The translations under genes and the position numbers were made by a program. A stretch of 64,000 bases of DNA from Lingula anatina (taxonomy: Eukaryota; Brachiopoda; Lingulata; Lingulida; Lingulidae), in NCBI RefSeq assembly GCF_001039355.2, contig NW_019776006.1, positions 76,326-140,325 on the forward strand, in the 5' to 3' direction. Shown in pieces: positions 1 through 14,152 of this stretch (within the stretch, counting starts at the first letter, position 1; each line of letters opens with the position of its first letter). A model generated the notes under the pieces. That model saw only the letters and a list, made by a program, of their open reading frames with translations, made no database searches and was not told the DNA's origin.

Positions 1-3000
1 GCTTCATGTAACTACTCCCTGCCCACTTCCTCGCCTCTACTTATATGATAAAATATTATCTCCCACAGCACGGGGAGCACTAATTCCGATAATTTACCTC
101 CCAGGAGCTGGAACTTAATTTAAGGTCTGTTCTATAAGTAGAGCTAGCGCCAATGTTATGTTGCGCAATTATGGAGCTTTTGAGTCCTGATCATTAATCG
201 CAATTATACTAGCATCAAACTCGATAGGAAAGGGTAACATGAAATGGAAAATTTACAGTAGAGTATGATATTTGCATTTTACAGAATATAAAAGTGTTAT
301 TCTAGTTCTCTGTTTTCCTAGACTTTCAGATATTCTATATAGATATCCTCACGGCATTTGAATTGTTCACTAGATGCAAAAATCGATACGGCCAACTGCA
401 TTCATTATAGAACTTCATTGAAACGACATCTTACGCCAATATATCAAGCAGTACTAAATGATAAAATCACTGCAGTTGCTCTGATGCACAAGTTGTGTTG
501 ATTAAAAGCAATTTGAATTTCAAAATTTCGTGAAGTGCTTATTAAGTGCATTTTCTTTTGAAGTGGTTATCAGAGACAACCGAGAAACATAAAACCTTAG
601 AGGAATGGAGGGATGTGATTTATATTTTCCAGCTAACGGTTCTAGCAAGCGGTTGCCTTTTACTTGGTTCAACTCAAAACATGTCAAAATTCACCAGAAA
701 TTACTTATGGTTCGGTTTCGAATACTACATCTGATTTTCACTGGTCCTATTTGAATCATTACGAAATAGTCAAATTATCAAGAGACCTCAGAACATAAAG
801 CTTAGAAAAAAATCCTTGTTGGCGCCATTTGTGTCATGTAAATGCAACATACGCGCTTTTAACAATGTGGCACTTACTTGGTTCTAGCACGATAAGTATT
901 GAGTACGAGGACGTGCGCTGCAAGAATATGTTATTTGGAGGGGAGATTACTCCGTAAATGCAATTTAAATCTATTGGAACACGAGCCACTTCGAATTTGC
1001 AGCAAGGTTCTACTGGTATATCTTTGGTAAATGTTCTCACTAAGAAATCGATCAACGCTTATGATTGATTATATGAATTCAAGATCACATCCGCAAGAAG
1101 AAGCAACATAAAAACGGCGGGATTAAAAATTTTTACCTCCAGCGGGTTAGAATATGGCGCTGCGAGCGGTAGTCAATTGTTTCACTGACAACTGATTGAA
1201 TGCAATGTTGGAATTGTCAGTCGATGGCAATCGACCTCAGGCATAGACTAGATTTGTGATTATGGGCCTACAATGCATACACTTGGGTCCTGTGTTTGAC
1301 ATGCGTTGTAGGTGGGAACGCAGTTATTGACAGTATATTAGAGCAGGTAAATGAATCCCTCGCTTAATAAAACCGCTATGAGCTTTTGTTAGCACGCGCA
1401 TATGTTTTTGTGTGATAAAAAAATACAACAATAATGCAACAAGCATATGTGACAGTTATTATGCATAGGACACGTGATAAGCGGATTAAATGCGTCTTGT
1501 GCAGTATGTACGTGGGCAAACGAACTCTTTGATGGATTGGACTATATTGACCATTTTCTTACAATGTAAGAAGCGGAGACAGACGTCAATAGAATCGTGA
1601 AACATAATTATCACTCCCTGAACAATTACCATTGCCAATCCTACCTGTTTTGCACGAATGATTAGCGAAGGTGTTGCCCAAATGAGCTTTTCTAACGCTG
1701 AAGGTTCACAAGTTGATAATGATTTACCTTAGGCTGCTTGACACGTTGCTCTTACACAAGTATTTCAGGAAACGTGGGCTAATCAAAACACTCTTGAAAT
1801 GATATTTTAAAAAATCAAATTTAGAGCCGCTACATCCGAACATTTTCATTTTATTGTGCATATTGTGTTTTTTATTTGGCCTTCTTATTGTACAACACAT
1901 TCATGTTAACTTTAACTAAACGCCCGAAATATTAAATTGTGAACCTAGAGTAGTTTTTGACTTTTAGATGTTATGTTAATTCATATTGTATAAAAATATT
2001 CATCATGAATTAGTGTGTTAGTAACAGACCACTTGTTATAGCGAAATTAGCCCTCAGTTCTCAAATGTAAACAAAGCAGAATGAAATTTATTACACCAAG
2101 AGGGTTGGGCTCCCAAACCGGGACTAAGTTGGAGTATGTACTGGTAGGTTAGACTTAATATTTGCTGTTTTTTTCGTATGTGGAAGGGTCACTATGTGCT
2201 CAGGACCTGGACTTTATTTTATGGAAATATTTGGGGCTTCGGATGTCTCTACGTATACTTAATTCAGGCACTTGTTATTTTGAGTGTACAGTAAAAAAAA
2301 TGACAAAATGTCAGGATTACCTCTCGGCACGGGACTTCAACCCTTTTGGGTGTCAATTTCGTGGTAATGAAATTTCCCCTGGTCAATCACATTTATTTTA
2401 GATCAAACGTAATAACTTGGTTAAGTCAAACCTTAAATGGTCAGATATGATGTAATGTTGAGTCCCATGGAGATTTTTTTACATCGATTTTCCCATTAGT
2501 TGTCCTCCTGGGTCCTGCGGCACACCTAAGGAACCTATTCTAACTGCTTAAGTCAATGAACCATGTTTTTGATCTTCAAAATGTGCACGTGAGTTAAGAA
2601 GGGGATGTTGAATTTAAATGAGAGAACTTAGACTGCATAATAATATGTGGCATTTTTGTTCCCTGAAAACTTAATCGATTTTGTAAGGTTAAAAAGTCAA
2701 CTCAACTGTTTTATGATTAATATGTTAGATGAACCCTGAAATAGGACGTCAGGACTTATGGAAGGGCAATCAGTTAACGAAATTGGAAAAATTAGTATGC
2801 ATCTAACAATTATACATGTGTTTACACATACATACTATTTATTTTCGAAACAAAAATATACACCCTTAATTGTATTATAATATCTATACGCAGTGGGTAA
2901 ATTCTATCATAAAATATATAGTGCTTTACCAATATTCATGACTTCGTGAAATGTGTACCAGCTAGTACATTGTATACGTGCCGTCTGATACTAACGGCCT

Positions 3001-3847
3001 ATCAAGATCAAAAAGTCCTTTGCACTGTGCGTGCTCCTGTTTTTATAACATTATTGTCGATAAAACAATGTTTTCTCCTTGACCGCATTCTTAATGATGC
3101 GCGAGGCCACCGACATAAAATAATTTCAACAACCAATTTCATATGCGTATACACTGCATTTATAGTGTATGCATTTTTGTCCATCATCATGTTTTTTACG
3201 AAGCTTCAAATGATGAAGACAGTGAAGCATAAGGTAGGATTTTTATTACAACCAATTTCTTAAGATTTGTTTGTTGTACTTTTTATATTATATTTCCAGA
3301 AAAGCATCTCTTTGGATACCGGATATAATGCATTGACAGCACAATAAACATGGCAATCATAAAGCAGGCACTGTTTCTCTTTTTCTTTTTTTTATAAAGA
3401 TGTGCTGCCATAGCAACTAGTGCTATATTGGATTTCTTCATTATGTATCAGTAATTTATTGCTTTCCTTTCATAATACTCTCCGTATATCCGGTAGATGA
3501 TGGCTTATATCTTTATATATGGCAATATCTGCTGATAACATCTAAGCCATTTGATTTACGACTGTGCGTGTGTTGATAAACAAATTCTTCATTTTTCTAA
3601 TTACACAGTCATCATTATGACCCTCCAGTTTTGTCATCGCGTCATAAGCTAAATATTGTCTAAATAAACAGTTTGTATAGATCTTGTGCTCTAAATGACG
3701 CACAAGTGGGGCTTTTTCAAAAAATGTAAAAAAAATCAATGAAACAGTATGTTGTTCTTCCAAAACATGAAAAATAATTGACGAATTGATCACGCGATTA
3801 CATTGCTATGGTAAAATGTTAGAGATGGATGCTGCAAATAGCTCTAC
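1..3847. other. Intergenic, no gene recognised
   Basis: AT-rich stretch with only short open frames (up to 105 codons at 2946-3263 on the plus strand) that show no domain, no repeated acidic or basic composition and no splice-consistent neighbours. I see no RNA gene and no clear transposon ends. The right edge should contain the 3' untranslated region of the minus-strand neurensin gene; TTTATT at 3455-3460 (AATAAA on the minus strand) is a possible poly(A) signal for it. Confidence 0.6.
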
Positions 3848-4640
3848 TTAGTGGACTTTAACGATTCCTTCTTGGCAGACTATGGCCTCCCCGACCTGCC
3901 TATCTGGCTGAATGCTGCGCCAGCGGGCTGACGTTGGAATGAGGCGTTCCAAAGGGCTTGAAACCTGGCGGTCGTCGTCATTGTTGAGGTAGACCTTGAA
4001 GGACTCGTCCTGGCCTTCGTCGTAGTAGTTTTTGAGGAAACTCGGCACCAGAAGCGATATAGCTATTGTAGCCCCGCCTATACAAAATACCACCAAACCT
4101 ACAAGCTTCACAGCATCAAAATTGTAGTTATAATAAATGGCATCCTTGTCGATCACAGCCGTCTCGCCGTCCTTTTCGATAATCATGGGCTTTTTTGGGG
4201 GTCACATAACCTACCAGTATCCCCACTAGGCCGATTACAAGAAGAGAAACACCGATCCACGAAAAGACCTTCCACCATACGGAACGGCACCACTTTCTAC
4301 GGTTGTTTGGACGTAAAAGATATGCACTGTCGTCTTCTTCGTACACTTTTGGATCTTTAAACCCGGATTCGTAGAAATAATGCAAGTATGATTTAACCCC
4401 AAAATAGTCAGAGCAGCCGGTTCTTTTATCCTCTTGATCGTTGGTTGATTCGATCACTTTTTCCAGGGTCGGATGCCGAGAAATGCGCACTGTTTTCCTG
4501 GGCCTTTTGGGATCCCCACTTTGCTCTGGTGCTGACTGGGAACTGGTATCTGATATAGAACCATCACTGTCAGAAGCAAGGTCCCATGATTCAGGTCGTT
4601 CGATTGGTTCTTTTGAAAACGCTGCGTTTGTTGACTCCAT
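3848..4640 (-). CDS. NRSN1: Neurensin-family vesicle membrane protein (frame break at about 4190-4201)
   Basis: Neurensins are small two-pass membrane proteins of neuronal vesicles, linked in vertebrates to neurite growth. Two open frames on the minus strand join into one protein of about 263 aa. The first (start codon at 4638-4640) has an acidic, Ser-rich N-terminus, then GVKSYLHYFYE, which matches the family's GVRSYLHxFYED motif, then WWKVFSWIGVSLLVIGLVGI, the first membrane segment. The second frame carries DAVKLVGLVVFCIGG, the second membrane segment with the family's KLAGxVLFCIGG motif, followed by a cytosolic tail with SIQP. The frames are offset by one base inside a C5A6 run (minus-strand reading, about 4190-4201), exactly where the family has VPPK after the first membrane segment. 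Total length 793 is one base more than a multiple of three. An assembly or sequencing indel is the simplest explanation; a real mutation is possible. No intron is needed. The choice between NRSN1 and NRSN2 is not resolved, and an invertebrate may have only one copy. Confidence 0.85.
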
Positions 4641-7600
4641 ATTCGAAAAAATACCAAAAGCGTTAGAAATGCATACTTTACTGTGCTATGCCCAGCCTAC
4701 ACAATGTTACCTTGGTACAGTCTCTTTACGATTTCCGTAATATTCGATCGTGAAGTCCACCCTTCAGGGAATGCTGGCCTCTCAGTACTTGTCACAGTAG
4801 GAAGGTCAACACAGCATCTGCACCGGTGATCTGAACAATGTAATTTGGAAACCAGCTATGGAAACCGTCCGTCTGAAATGCACATTAGTCTAAAGTTGTT
4901 TAGAAATTTAATGCAAGTGAAATGTAAATTGCTGCTGCTCAGAAACCATAATAGTTTAGTGTTGGCGTGCATGAGAATAATTTCCGTAATTTGTCATTTT
5001 GTTTTGTTTTATATTAGGAGGAAATAGGAAACATTTCTGGGACATGTTTTGTACACATGGATAGACTACTTAGCAAATATGTATCATTTGTTGTTGGAAT
5101 CATTAATAAAGATGAAAACGAATATAGCCAATGTTTAATATGTCATACGTGTCACAATATTGCTGTGAAAGGTTTTAGTTTTGTAATATCGGGTTGAAAG
5201 GGTAAAAATATGCATAACAGAACATTATTGCTTACTAAAGCTAAATGTGCTCTAATTTTTGCTATTTGTCTCGATTGTTCGCTAACTGTCAGTTGGGCAC
5301 ATTTGAAAATATTGATGCCGTATTCGAAAAAGCGACCTAAAATCAACACTATGTAATAGATTGTGGTCAAATGCAATTCTCTGAAATGCGAATGGCACTG
5401 GGTTATATTTCACATAATCCAAAAAATCCACCCATAACCACGAGTTCCATTTCAGTGTAATTTCATGGAGATAGTACGGTGCTAATGCCATGAATTTCAA
5501 AATGAGTTGAGCTCTGGACAGCTTTTAGCTACTTGCTTTGCCAGTCATATTAACTCAGGTTATCTATGGTACATATAGTCTACTTGAAAATATCTAAGCA
5601 AAATATTCCAGTCACAAATTTTACAAATTAAGCAGCCAAATAGCATTGATCTGTCTTAAAAACCACACAGATAAAATTCACCTACCTTCAACTGTTGCTG
5701 TAATATCAGCACTTGATCCACCATTAAATCGCGTCACTGTATTTACCAGTCAATCAAACTCCCTTATTACAGTGGCTCTCACAGATCTGAGGGGCTGAGA
5801 TTATGCTCGAATGACTTGACGGATAGTGTTTCTCCTCATATGTTACCTGTAGCTTCACGCTGAGTAGCATTGAAGGCTGTTTAAAAGGAAATGTCTTTTT
5901 CGCGTCGTGTTTCTAGCCACAACCACGTCGAATAACAGATCGCCCAACTAGCCAATAAAGCTAGCGTATCACGGCTCTTCGGGCTGGATAAAAATTCCAC
6001 GTTGAATCCCACGCTGAGTTTGAATGCGTGAGTCAGCTTCGTGTCACTGAATGTTGACAGGCTCTAGGGTTGAAATATATCGTGTATGCTCTTAATATTT
6101 ACCAACTCTTCATTATCATACTGTCCATAAAAACCATATGGTCTCTGGTGAAAAACAACCCGGGCTTGATGCTCATTATTCCGTCCAGGCAGTTTTTGCT
6201 TTCCGTGGCACGATGAATCTGTACAGATGTAGATAGATTTGTAAATACCTCGCTTGGCGATCGATATGCATTTGCGCCCTGTTAATTGCTATTCGTGAGA
6301 TTTGTTGATGTGATGTGATGTGACTGTTATTTTTCTTTTGCAAGGGTCCTTATTGAGCATAATAACAATATGCATAAATTAAGATAACAGTGAATTTTAC
6401 CAAATAAACGTAAGAAACGTAAGTGTTCAATGAATGTTCACTGTATGATCGGTAAATTCAGGAGATATCGGTAAAGCCACAAATTTTGGATCAAAAAAAA
6501 AAAAAAAAATCAAAAACATTATTTTATGTAAAATAAATTAAAATGTATATATTTTCAAGACCCGCCTGATCAACGGAGGTCTATGGTTTTTCTTCAACAC
6601 ACCCAGCCGCACCCAGCTGTTTCCTTTGTTTATTTAGAAAAACATCAGTGCTGCATGGTCTTGAAAAAGTCACTCAGGCACACATGACACACGTGAACAA
6701 GACGTGACAAGAAATCTCTATACGTTATAATATACGTTTATACATGAAATCAAGGCTGGGGTTAACATTCCCAAAAATTGTCTCAATGTGGTACCCAAAT
6801 ACGCATTTTACACGTTCATATTTTTACCCTGACGTTCAAACAAAAACATTTGTACTTTTCGAATCTGTTTCTAACCTACCATTGCCTTAATCTTCTATGA
6901 AAAACGAAATACTGCCCTAAAACGTGCTCATTTGTAAATTTGTTTCAATTTGTTAATTTGCTCACTTTATTATCGTAGAACTTTCCACGTTTTTAAAATT
7001 CTATTTATTGTGTACGCGGCCTTTAAAACATTACCCTCCACCCCACCCTAACCCACGGTGATTAATCATGTTCTTTTGTTATCTTTTGTTACTTATAGTA
7101 AAGAGCCCAAAAGTGATTGCCATGCTATGCACTCCACTGATTCTACGGCTTGTTTTCCGGAAAAACAACAGCAATTAAACCCACATAGGCTAATGAGATC
7201 AATGCATTCAAGTCAAGGCGGCCAGCCTGTGTCAAGGAAATAACCCGTTGACTTTGACTGTATTTACTAGGGCAAGAGGATAGAATCAAAGCAGTTGGTT
7301 GATTAATGTTTATTTGCAGAATTTATGATGTAATCAAGTAAAGGTACTGTAGAAATAAATTTCCTGTCATATCTACGAGAGCGTAAAAACACGTTTTGAT
7401 CACTTAAAATTTGGGAGACAGGGCTCAGTTATTTTTCTCCCACCAATAATGGGTTATACATGTAGATCCGTCATTATGGTCTTCATTTTACATCTTTTGC
7501 CCTAGTTATCTGTCTGTCTCGCGTTCTCGGGCCGCGTTTTTCATTTATAATAGAGTAGCGATAAACATGTTTAATTTCATATTTTGTCAATTATCATATG

Positions 7601-8329
7601 AAGTCAAATAAAATGAAACAGGACATGGGAATTATACAAAGTATGTCGCGGTTGCTCTCGACATGAAAGAATGCACACAAGTGATGATTAGGAATTGTTT
7701 AGGGGGCATAGAAACAGATTGAGAAAATACCTTACGCTAACATTGTAATTGTTATCTGTGCGTGCCTATGTGTGTTTCAAAAAAGTTTGATGACAGATAA
7801 TTAGAAGACTTTTGTTTCTCTTTAATCCTCCTTCCTTTTTAAAAACATGGTTCTTCTGAAACATTAACTGTGCGTGTGTTTGAAAGTCACGTTACCCCTT
7901 TGCAATTACCACCCTCCTCAAAGTTTTAATACGTTTAGAACGTTTAAATACTTTTTAAACAGTAGCCGAAAACCTCGTGGTTGTTTTAGTCAGTTCAGCG
8001 TAAATTAGACAGATAGGCCTACAGGTATGACGTTGCTATTGCTAAAAATGGTAGAGCTCTTTTGGCGAGATATTATATTTTAGTTTGTCCATATATCTCA
8101 TGGGTCAAAGATTTGTGCTTGGGCACATTTCGCTGCGAAATAATGCGACAGGTGAGCTATGTTAGGGGTTGATATAGATCAGCATTGCGACAGTGTGATC
8201 AAGCTACGCGTGTTAGTCTATATCAAATACTAACGCAAGTACTTGCAGCCGTGAATGTAAAGGTTTTATATATTCACTTTTCCAGAAAATACGTAGTCTA
8301 GATCTTGTAGGCTTTTAAAATTCACAAAA
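4641..8329. other. Divergent intergenic region between neurensin and MFAP1
   Basis: This 3.7-kb stretch lies between the 5' ends of the minus-strand neurensin gene and the plus-strand MFAP1 gene, so it should hold both promoters and any 5' noncoding exons. I could not place a transcription start. It contains a poly(A) run near 6494-6509 and short unconserved open frames. No RNA gene or transposon ends were seen. Confidence 0.5.
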
Positions 8330-11300
8330 ATGGCGGGGCGACCAAGCAAGGCGCCGATCCAATCAACTGCGGGTGCTATCCCCATTATGAATGATAAAGG
8401 TTAGTGAAATTTTGGAGTTGATGGCAGTGCATTGTTGAAATTGTGCGTCGAAATTTAACAAATAACAAATGTGGTCATGTATATTATTATTTCAACATGT
8501 AAACGAAATGAACTAATCCTTGAAGGATACGTATGTAACTTTTCTCAACTAGATGAGTCCATTAGGATTTTGTTTGGGTACATTATAATACTCCAGTTAC
8601 GACTTCTGTTTAGTTTTTATAACTTTAATTATAAATCATCTGTTTTAAAGTGTTTAGGGTATTCTTGTGTTACTTGAAGTCAGTGTTATGATTTCCATTA
8701 CTTCCTCCTTTCTACCAGTTATCCATGAATACCCTTGGAATGGGATGATCTTGCCTTTCAATGAATCTTATCCCTGTTGCACAGGGAAATGCAACTTACT
8801 TGAGCACCAAGATGGTCATATTTTCCTTTCTTATAATGCTGTTTAGGGTTTTGGAACTGTAGATAAGAAACCGACTAGAGGTTTGTTGATCTCAAATTTT
8901 GTGTATGTTGATGATGAATATAAGAAGAAGATATAGATCTATCTCTTTGACTTTTAGGTGAGGTATCTATGCAGAAAGTTAAAGTCAGCAGATATGTAGC
9001 AGGCAAACGGTAAGCATGCACAGCCAACTGGCATAACTGTGTCTTCCAGGTGAACATGCCAGTGCCTGTGTACAGACTCTTCCGGCCCTTCTTTTAACAC
9101 TGTCTTTTTTACTAAATCATGTTACCATTTAATAGAACCAATTTTACTAAGATGTGATAAAAAAAACTTGAGGCACAAAATAAAAATGGTAAAAGGTCCT
9201 CAGTCTAGCAGAGAAATCAAATCATGGAAAATTGTTTTCTAAGCAGTAAGTTCTGTGCTAACTGGTTAGAAAACAGTTTGCCACTATGGATGGAAATTAA
9301 TTGCAGACAAAACATAGATTCTGAAATATCAAATACACAATACTTATGTTTTGCTGCAAGCCATCACAAACTTTTCATTGAAACTGAAACTGTCATGTCT
9401 ATTGAATAAAACTAAATTTAAAATAAAAATACAGCTATGTTACACTTTTCACCAGAAACATTGCTTTCGCTTTTCCCAATGTAATTTTTTGTGATGAACC
9501 TTATCTTTACAAGTAAAGCTGTGAAACCTGCAACTTGCAAGTGTTTTTCAGTGTTGGTTTAAGCAGCGATTATTATCAAAGATATGGTGCATTGCAGCTA
9601 CAGTGATGGACATAAGTAATCAGATAAATTAGAAAATAGATGAAAAAAAACAATCTGTAAATTCTATTACAGTGATGTATTGTTGTTTTTTTTACTTGCA
9701 GCCCCGAATATGCACCACAAGACTTCAGTGATGAAGAAGATGAAATTGAAATCAGTATGGCTAAGAAAGCCCAGCAGAGGATGGAGGCAGACACAGAAGA
9801 AATCACAGAAGCTGAGAAGGAAGACCCTAGACTCCGGAGGCTGATGGAAATGAAGAGGGATGAAGAAGAGGAAGATGATGATGATGATGCTGTTGAAGAA
9901 AGGTACAGTAAAACAGATGTAATATAAAGATTCTTAAGGTCATACAAAGATATCATTGTTACCACATATATACAATAAATTCCTGATTTCTTTTGTTTGA
10001 AAGAAAGTAACTGAAGTCACCATGTTTAAGGTGGGTAATAAAGAGGGCAGAGAGTCTGGTTAGACTCCAATGTCTTTTCCAATTTGAAGATAACATTGAA
10101 AAGGTCTTGATACATTTTGACAAGATCCTTGGATTTATACCAGTTCCACCTCTATGAACCTAATGTAATTGATTTTAAAAAGAAAAACAATAATTTAAAT
10201 TGATACATACAGAGCTAATGAAAATTTCTCACTAATGTAATTGATTTTGATTATGAACAATTTTTACTGGCTGATTCAGAGTTGCCCGCAGGCGTCGCGT
10301 CCATGAGCCTGAAGTTATAGCTGAGGACTCTGATGATGAGGAGGAGGAAGAAGAGGAGGAACGCCAAGAGGAGGAAAGGCGAAGGCGTGTAGAACCAATG
10401 GAGGAGAGTGAAGAAGAAGATGAAGAAGAATTAGATGAGGAGGTGTGATATTGACTATATTATTAATTTTATTTATTTATTTATTTATTAAGTAGTAGTA
10501 AGTAGCATGATTAATGTTATTTGTAATCTACTGCAATGGTGTGTTGCAAGTTATATCCTTTTGAAGGGTGTTTTTGTCATTAGATGTTGGTAAATATTTT
10601 TTTCTTGTTAAATGTTTTCAAATTTCTTAAATGAACTGTTATGAATTTGCATTTTCTGTAGTATATACAGTGAAGAAATAATTTTTTGCAGGAAATAGAG
10701 AGAAGAAGAGCATTATTGCGACAAAAAGCTAGACAGAGACAAGAAGAAGATGTAAGTTATTTAAAAGCCTCTGCAATAGAAACTTTGGTGCTTAGAAATA
10801 CAAATTTGAGTTAAGTTCCATGTTTATTTAAATGAAAATATATATATTTGAATAAACAGTCTGTACAAAAAAAAAAGACTTTAATCTTGAATAGAAACCC
10901 CCACCAAAAAGAAAAAGATATCTTTGTACTAACAAAGTAAACTGTGTATGATATTTTAAGAATTAAGTCTTCTGTGCTGAGAATTGTGCAGCCATGTCCC
11001 TGAAAGAGAATATTTTTCATTATTCTTATTATAAAATCTCTGGCAATATGATGAAAAACTCTGTAGATGGAGCCTATTGGGCTGTACACAATGTTTTTTT
11101 ATCCTACAGGAAGTAATGGAAGTTGAAGATGAAAACAAAGAAGGGGAAAGTGAGGAAGAATCATCAGAATATGAAGAATTCACAGACTCAGAAGATGAGG
11201 AGACTGGGCCAAGGCTGAAACCAGTCTTTGTTAGAAAGTAAATAAAGAAGATCTTACTGCATCTTAAGTTGTGAATAGTGAAGACTTTAGAGGGTTGGCA

Positions 11301-13842
11301 AAGTCTTGTCTTGAGAATTGGCAGAGTTTTGTGTTGGTGCTAACTTGCAATGAAGACAACATGTAGATATTTCTTATTAGAATTTATGCTAAAAGGATTA
11401 TGTTAGCAGATACCTTGAACAAATTTGAGCATTTGATTAATTTATAGAATTTCAATTAAATACAGAAACTGAAAATTTCAGAAAAGACAGAGTTACAATA
11501 CAAGAGAAGGAAAAGGAGGATATAAAGTCCAGAGAGTTAGAAGCACAAGCCAAGAAATTGGCTGATGAACGTAAGAAAGAGGCTAGAAAGGTAAGATAAT
11601 TTTTAATACATAGATCAGCATTTCAACCTTTTAGAATAAAAGTGATCTGTGAGTACATCAGATGCAAAAGATGTATTAAAAGGATATGAGTATTGTAATA
11701 AAGTTAAAATCTCCAAGAGTGTATTAGAATTCATGAAATTTCATGTACAGAAGCATAACATGTATATGAAATAGAACATAAACTTTGGACATCTTTAGTT
11801 CATATCTTATTATTTTAAGTACCTTTTCATTTATTTTAGTCATCTGATTCTTTTCATTTTACCCATGCACTGAACATTTTATATGGATTTTAGACTATAA
11901 ATAAAAATTATTATTATTATTATTTTTATTATAATTATTATTATTATATGCATTATTGTTATATAATAGCTTGTGGAGGAGCTCACAAAACAAGAGATGG
12001 AGGAACAGAGAGATATAGCTGAGGCCTGCGATGCTGTGAACTCAGAGGAAGAAAATGATGAAGAAGAGTATGAAGCTTGGAAGGTGCGAGAACTCAAGAG
12101 GATAAAGAGAGACAGGGATGAGAGAGAAGCGTAAGTTTTCCTACTTGATTGTGAATTATTGTGTGTACAACATGTCGAATTTTTTTTTAGTCACATTTTC
12201 AACTTTTTTCTGTTTCATTGTAATTTGCATGAATCCAATATAAGCATTATTACTCCACAGTGAGTGTTGAATTTATTATAATGAAAGAAAGACAATAAAA
12301 GAATTGATTAAAGCAATAATAACTCTTCGTTTCGGCCAAAAAATGAAATTTTCCTGGAGTAAACAGCAATTTTCCCATACTTACCAATGGTTAATGAATC
12401 CATTTTTACATTCAAAGTTAGTCCCTGGTTTTTTTCTAAAAAGTTTGTTTTTTTGTTAAAATCTCTTGAGAGATTTTAACAGAGTATAGACATCAGTGGA
12501 GGTCACGTGGTCTAAAGACAAGTTCAAATATCAGAATAAAAGCTATAACTGCTGTTTTTGTGGTAAAACCAACATATATTATATTTCTATGAGTTATTCA
12601 CAAGGTTTTTATTGTGAAATATAGATCTCATACGAAGAGTTATTATCCCTTTAATAATTTTGTCAATATTTTCATGGATTTAGACTGGAGAAAGAAAAAG
12701 TGGAGATTGATAGAATCCGAAACATGACAGAAGAGGAGAGGAAAGCAGAGCTAAAGGCCAACCCTAAGGTTATCACAAACAAAGCTTCCAAAGGAAAATA
12801 CAAGTTCTTACAGAAGTACTATCACAGAGGAGCATTCTTTTTGGTCAGTACTGCAGTTTCAAACAAAACTTTTGTTATAAACTTAATTTTGATGAAGTCA
12901 CAAAACAGATGAGATAGTGGCTAAATCTGTCATCTTTATGTTCTTGTATTATAATGAAATGGTCGAGGAAAATGACAGGATTTAAAATTTGTATGTGCTT
13001 TCAGTAATGATATGTTGTGTAGTTTAAAAGGCAGTTCATTAAAGTATTCATTTTAAGTCTTGTAAAAATGAAATATGGATTCATCATTTGCCCATCTGAC
13101 TGCCTCTTATTCTGCTTTCTCTTTTCATTTCTAGCATGACAAGGAGGATGCTGTGTATAAAAGGGACTACTCTGCTCCCACACTGGAAGATCACTTTGAT
13201 AAGACAGTGCTGCCTAAAGTCATGCAGGTTTGTACAATGTCAAGATATGTGAGGAGGAATTATTGGTTAAAGGTTGGGGGGGTCATGGTTTTTACATATT
13301 CAAAGGGGTTGGGAGGCTCAGGACATAGATAATGGGAAAGAATGATGGGTAGAATTTTTTTTTTTTTTTGTAAATACTTCAGGATGTTTACTTGGATCAT
13401 TATTTTGATGAATTGAGCAGCCTGTGTAGTCTTCAGTGAAAAATGGTTAATCAGGCTGAAACCAGACCTTGTCCAACCAAAACGTAACTATTTGGTCTAC
13501 TGTTGCATCTGTGTCTGGCAACTGTGTTTGACAAACACCTCTTATTTCTTTCAGCTTTCTACCATACTGTTATTTGCTGATAATATTTTCTCTGTCATAT
13601 GATAACTATCATCAAGGATGAAACTTGAAATTTAAAGAACAATTTTCTTACGTATCTTACTTCAGGTGAAAAACTTTGGTCGCTCAGGTCGTACAAAATA
13701 TACCCACTTGGTGGATCAGGACACTACAGAATTCAATTCACCATGGATCTCAGACACTGCAGCTAACTTAAAATTTCACACCACGAAAGGGGGTGGCATG
13801 AAAGAGGTGTTTGACAGACCCTCTGCAAAGAAGAGAAGATGA
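8330..13842 (+). CDS. MFAP1: MFAP1, spliceosome-associated protein
   Basis: MFAP1 is a nuclear protein of the spliceosomal B complex needed for pre-mRNA splicing; its microfibril name is historical. Coding exons: 8330-8399, 8958-9009, 9702-9902, 10280-10442, 10692-10751, 11110-11237, 11482-11590, 11970-12130, 12684-12843, 13135-13227, 13666-13842. All introns are GT-AG and all phases agree, giving 457 aa (human is 439). The N-terminus carries [14 protein letters not shown], close to human MQKVKVKRYVSGKR. A long acidic, Glu-rich middle includes [19 protein letters not shown] and EVMEVEDE. The conserved C-terminal domain (from about residue 215) has [52 protein letters not shown] and [20 protein letters not shown], ending PSAKKRR. 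The start codon sits in aaaATGGCGG, a YY1-like context common at such promoters. The next gene starts about 1.4 kb downstream on the same strand. Identification is very secure; single exon edges could shift by a few bases. Confidence 0.97.
12308..12654. repeat. Inverted repeat pair, possible MITE, in MFAP1 intron 8
   Basis: About 23 bases at 12308-12330, containing AATAATAACTCTTCGT, recur in reverse complement at about 12632-12654 (ACGAAGAGTTATTA followed by TCCCTTTAAT). The two arms bound a 347-bp segment inside the 553-bp intron 12131-12683. This is the architecture of a small non-autonomous DNA transposon. I could not fix a target-site duplication, so the element class is open. Confidence 0.5.
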
Positions 13843-14146
13843 TGCATACAATGTAGGATAGCTCTGGAAAGACTGATGGAAATACTGGAGGGACTGCTCC
13901 ACATCTGTGAACACCATGTGTGTCTGTAGAAGCAGGCATATGCATCATATTGATGGTAATCATGGTGGGAGCTGGATTTAATTTTGGATGGAACTGCAGT
14001 GTGTTCCAACTGGGAGTCAGGATTTTACAAATTTGATATGATTCAAGTTTGGGGAAATGGATTTCCTATGGCTTCAAGAGAGCTTGGCTGTGGTTCCTAA
14101 TGAACATTGGTCAATGAGGAGGAAAAGTCTATTAGTAATGCATCTG

Positions 14147-14152
14147 AATAAA
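14147..14152 (+). promoter_or_regulatory. MFAP1 poly(A) signal AATAAA
   Basis: AATAAA lies 305 bases after the MFAP1 stop codon, in the context catctgAATAAAgactttt. It is the first canonical signal downstream. A second one near 14376 is an alternative. Confidence 0.6.

Noticed and set aside
2946-3263. 105-codon frame in the left flank
   Set aside because: No recognisable family, overlaps an antisense frame of similar quality, and has no splice-consistent partners; likely chance.
9576-9965. Minus-strand 129-codon frame rich in Ser
   Set aside because: Antisense of the MFAP1 Glu/Asp-rich exon 9702-9902; the Ser run is simply the reverse of GAA/GAT codons.
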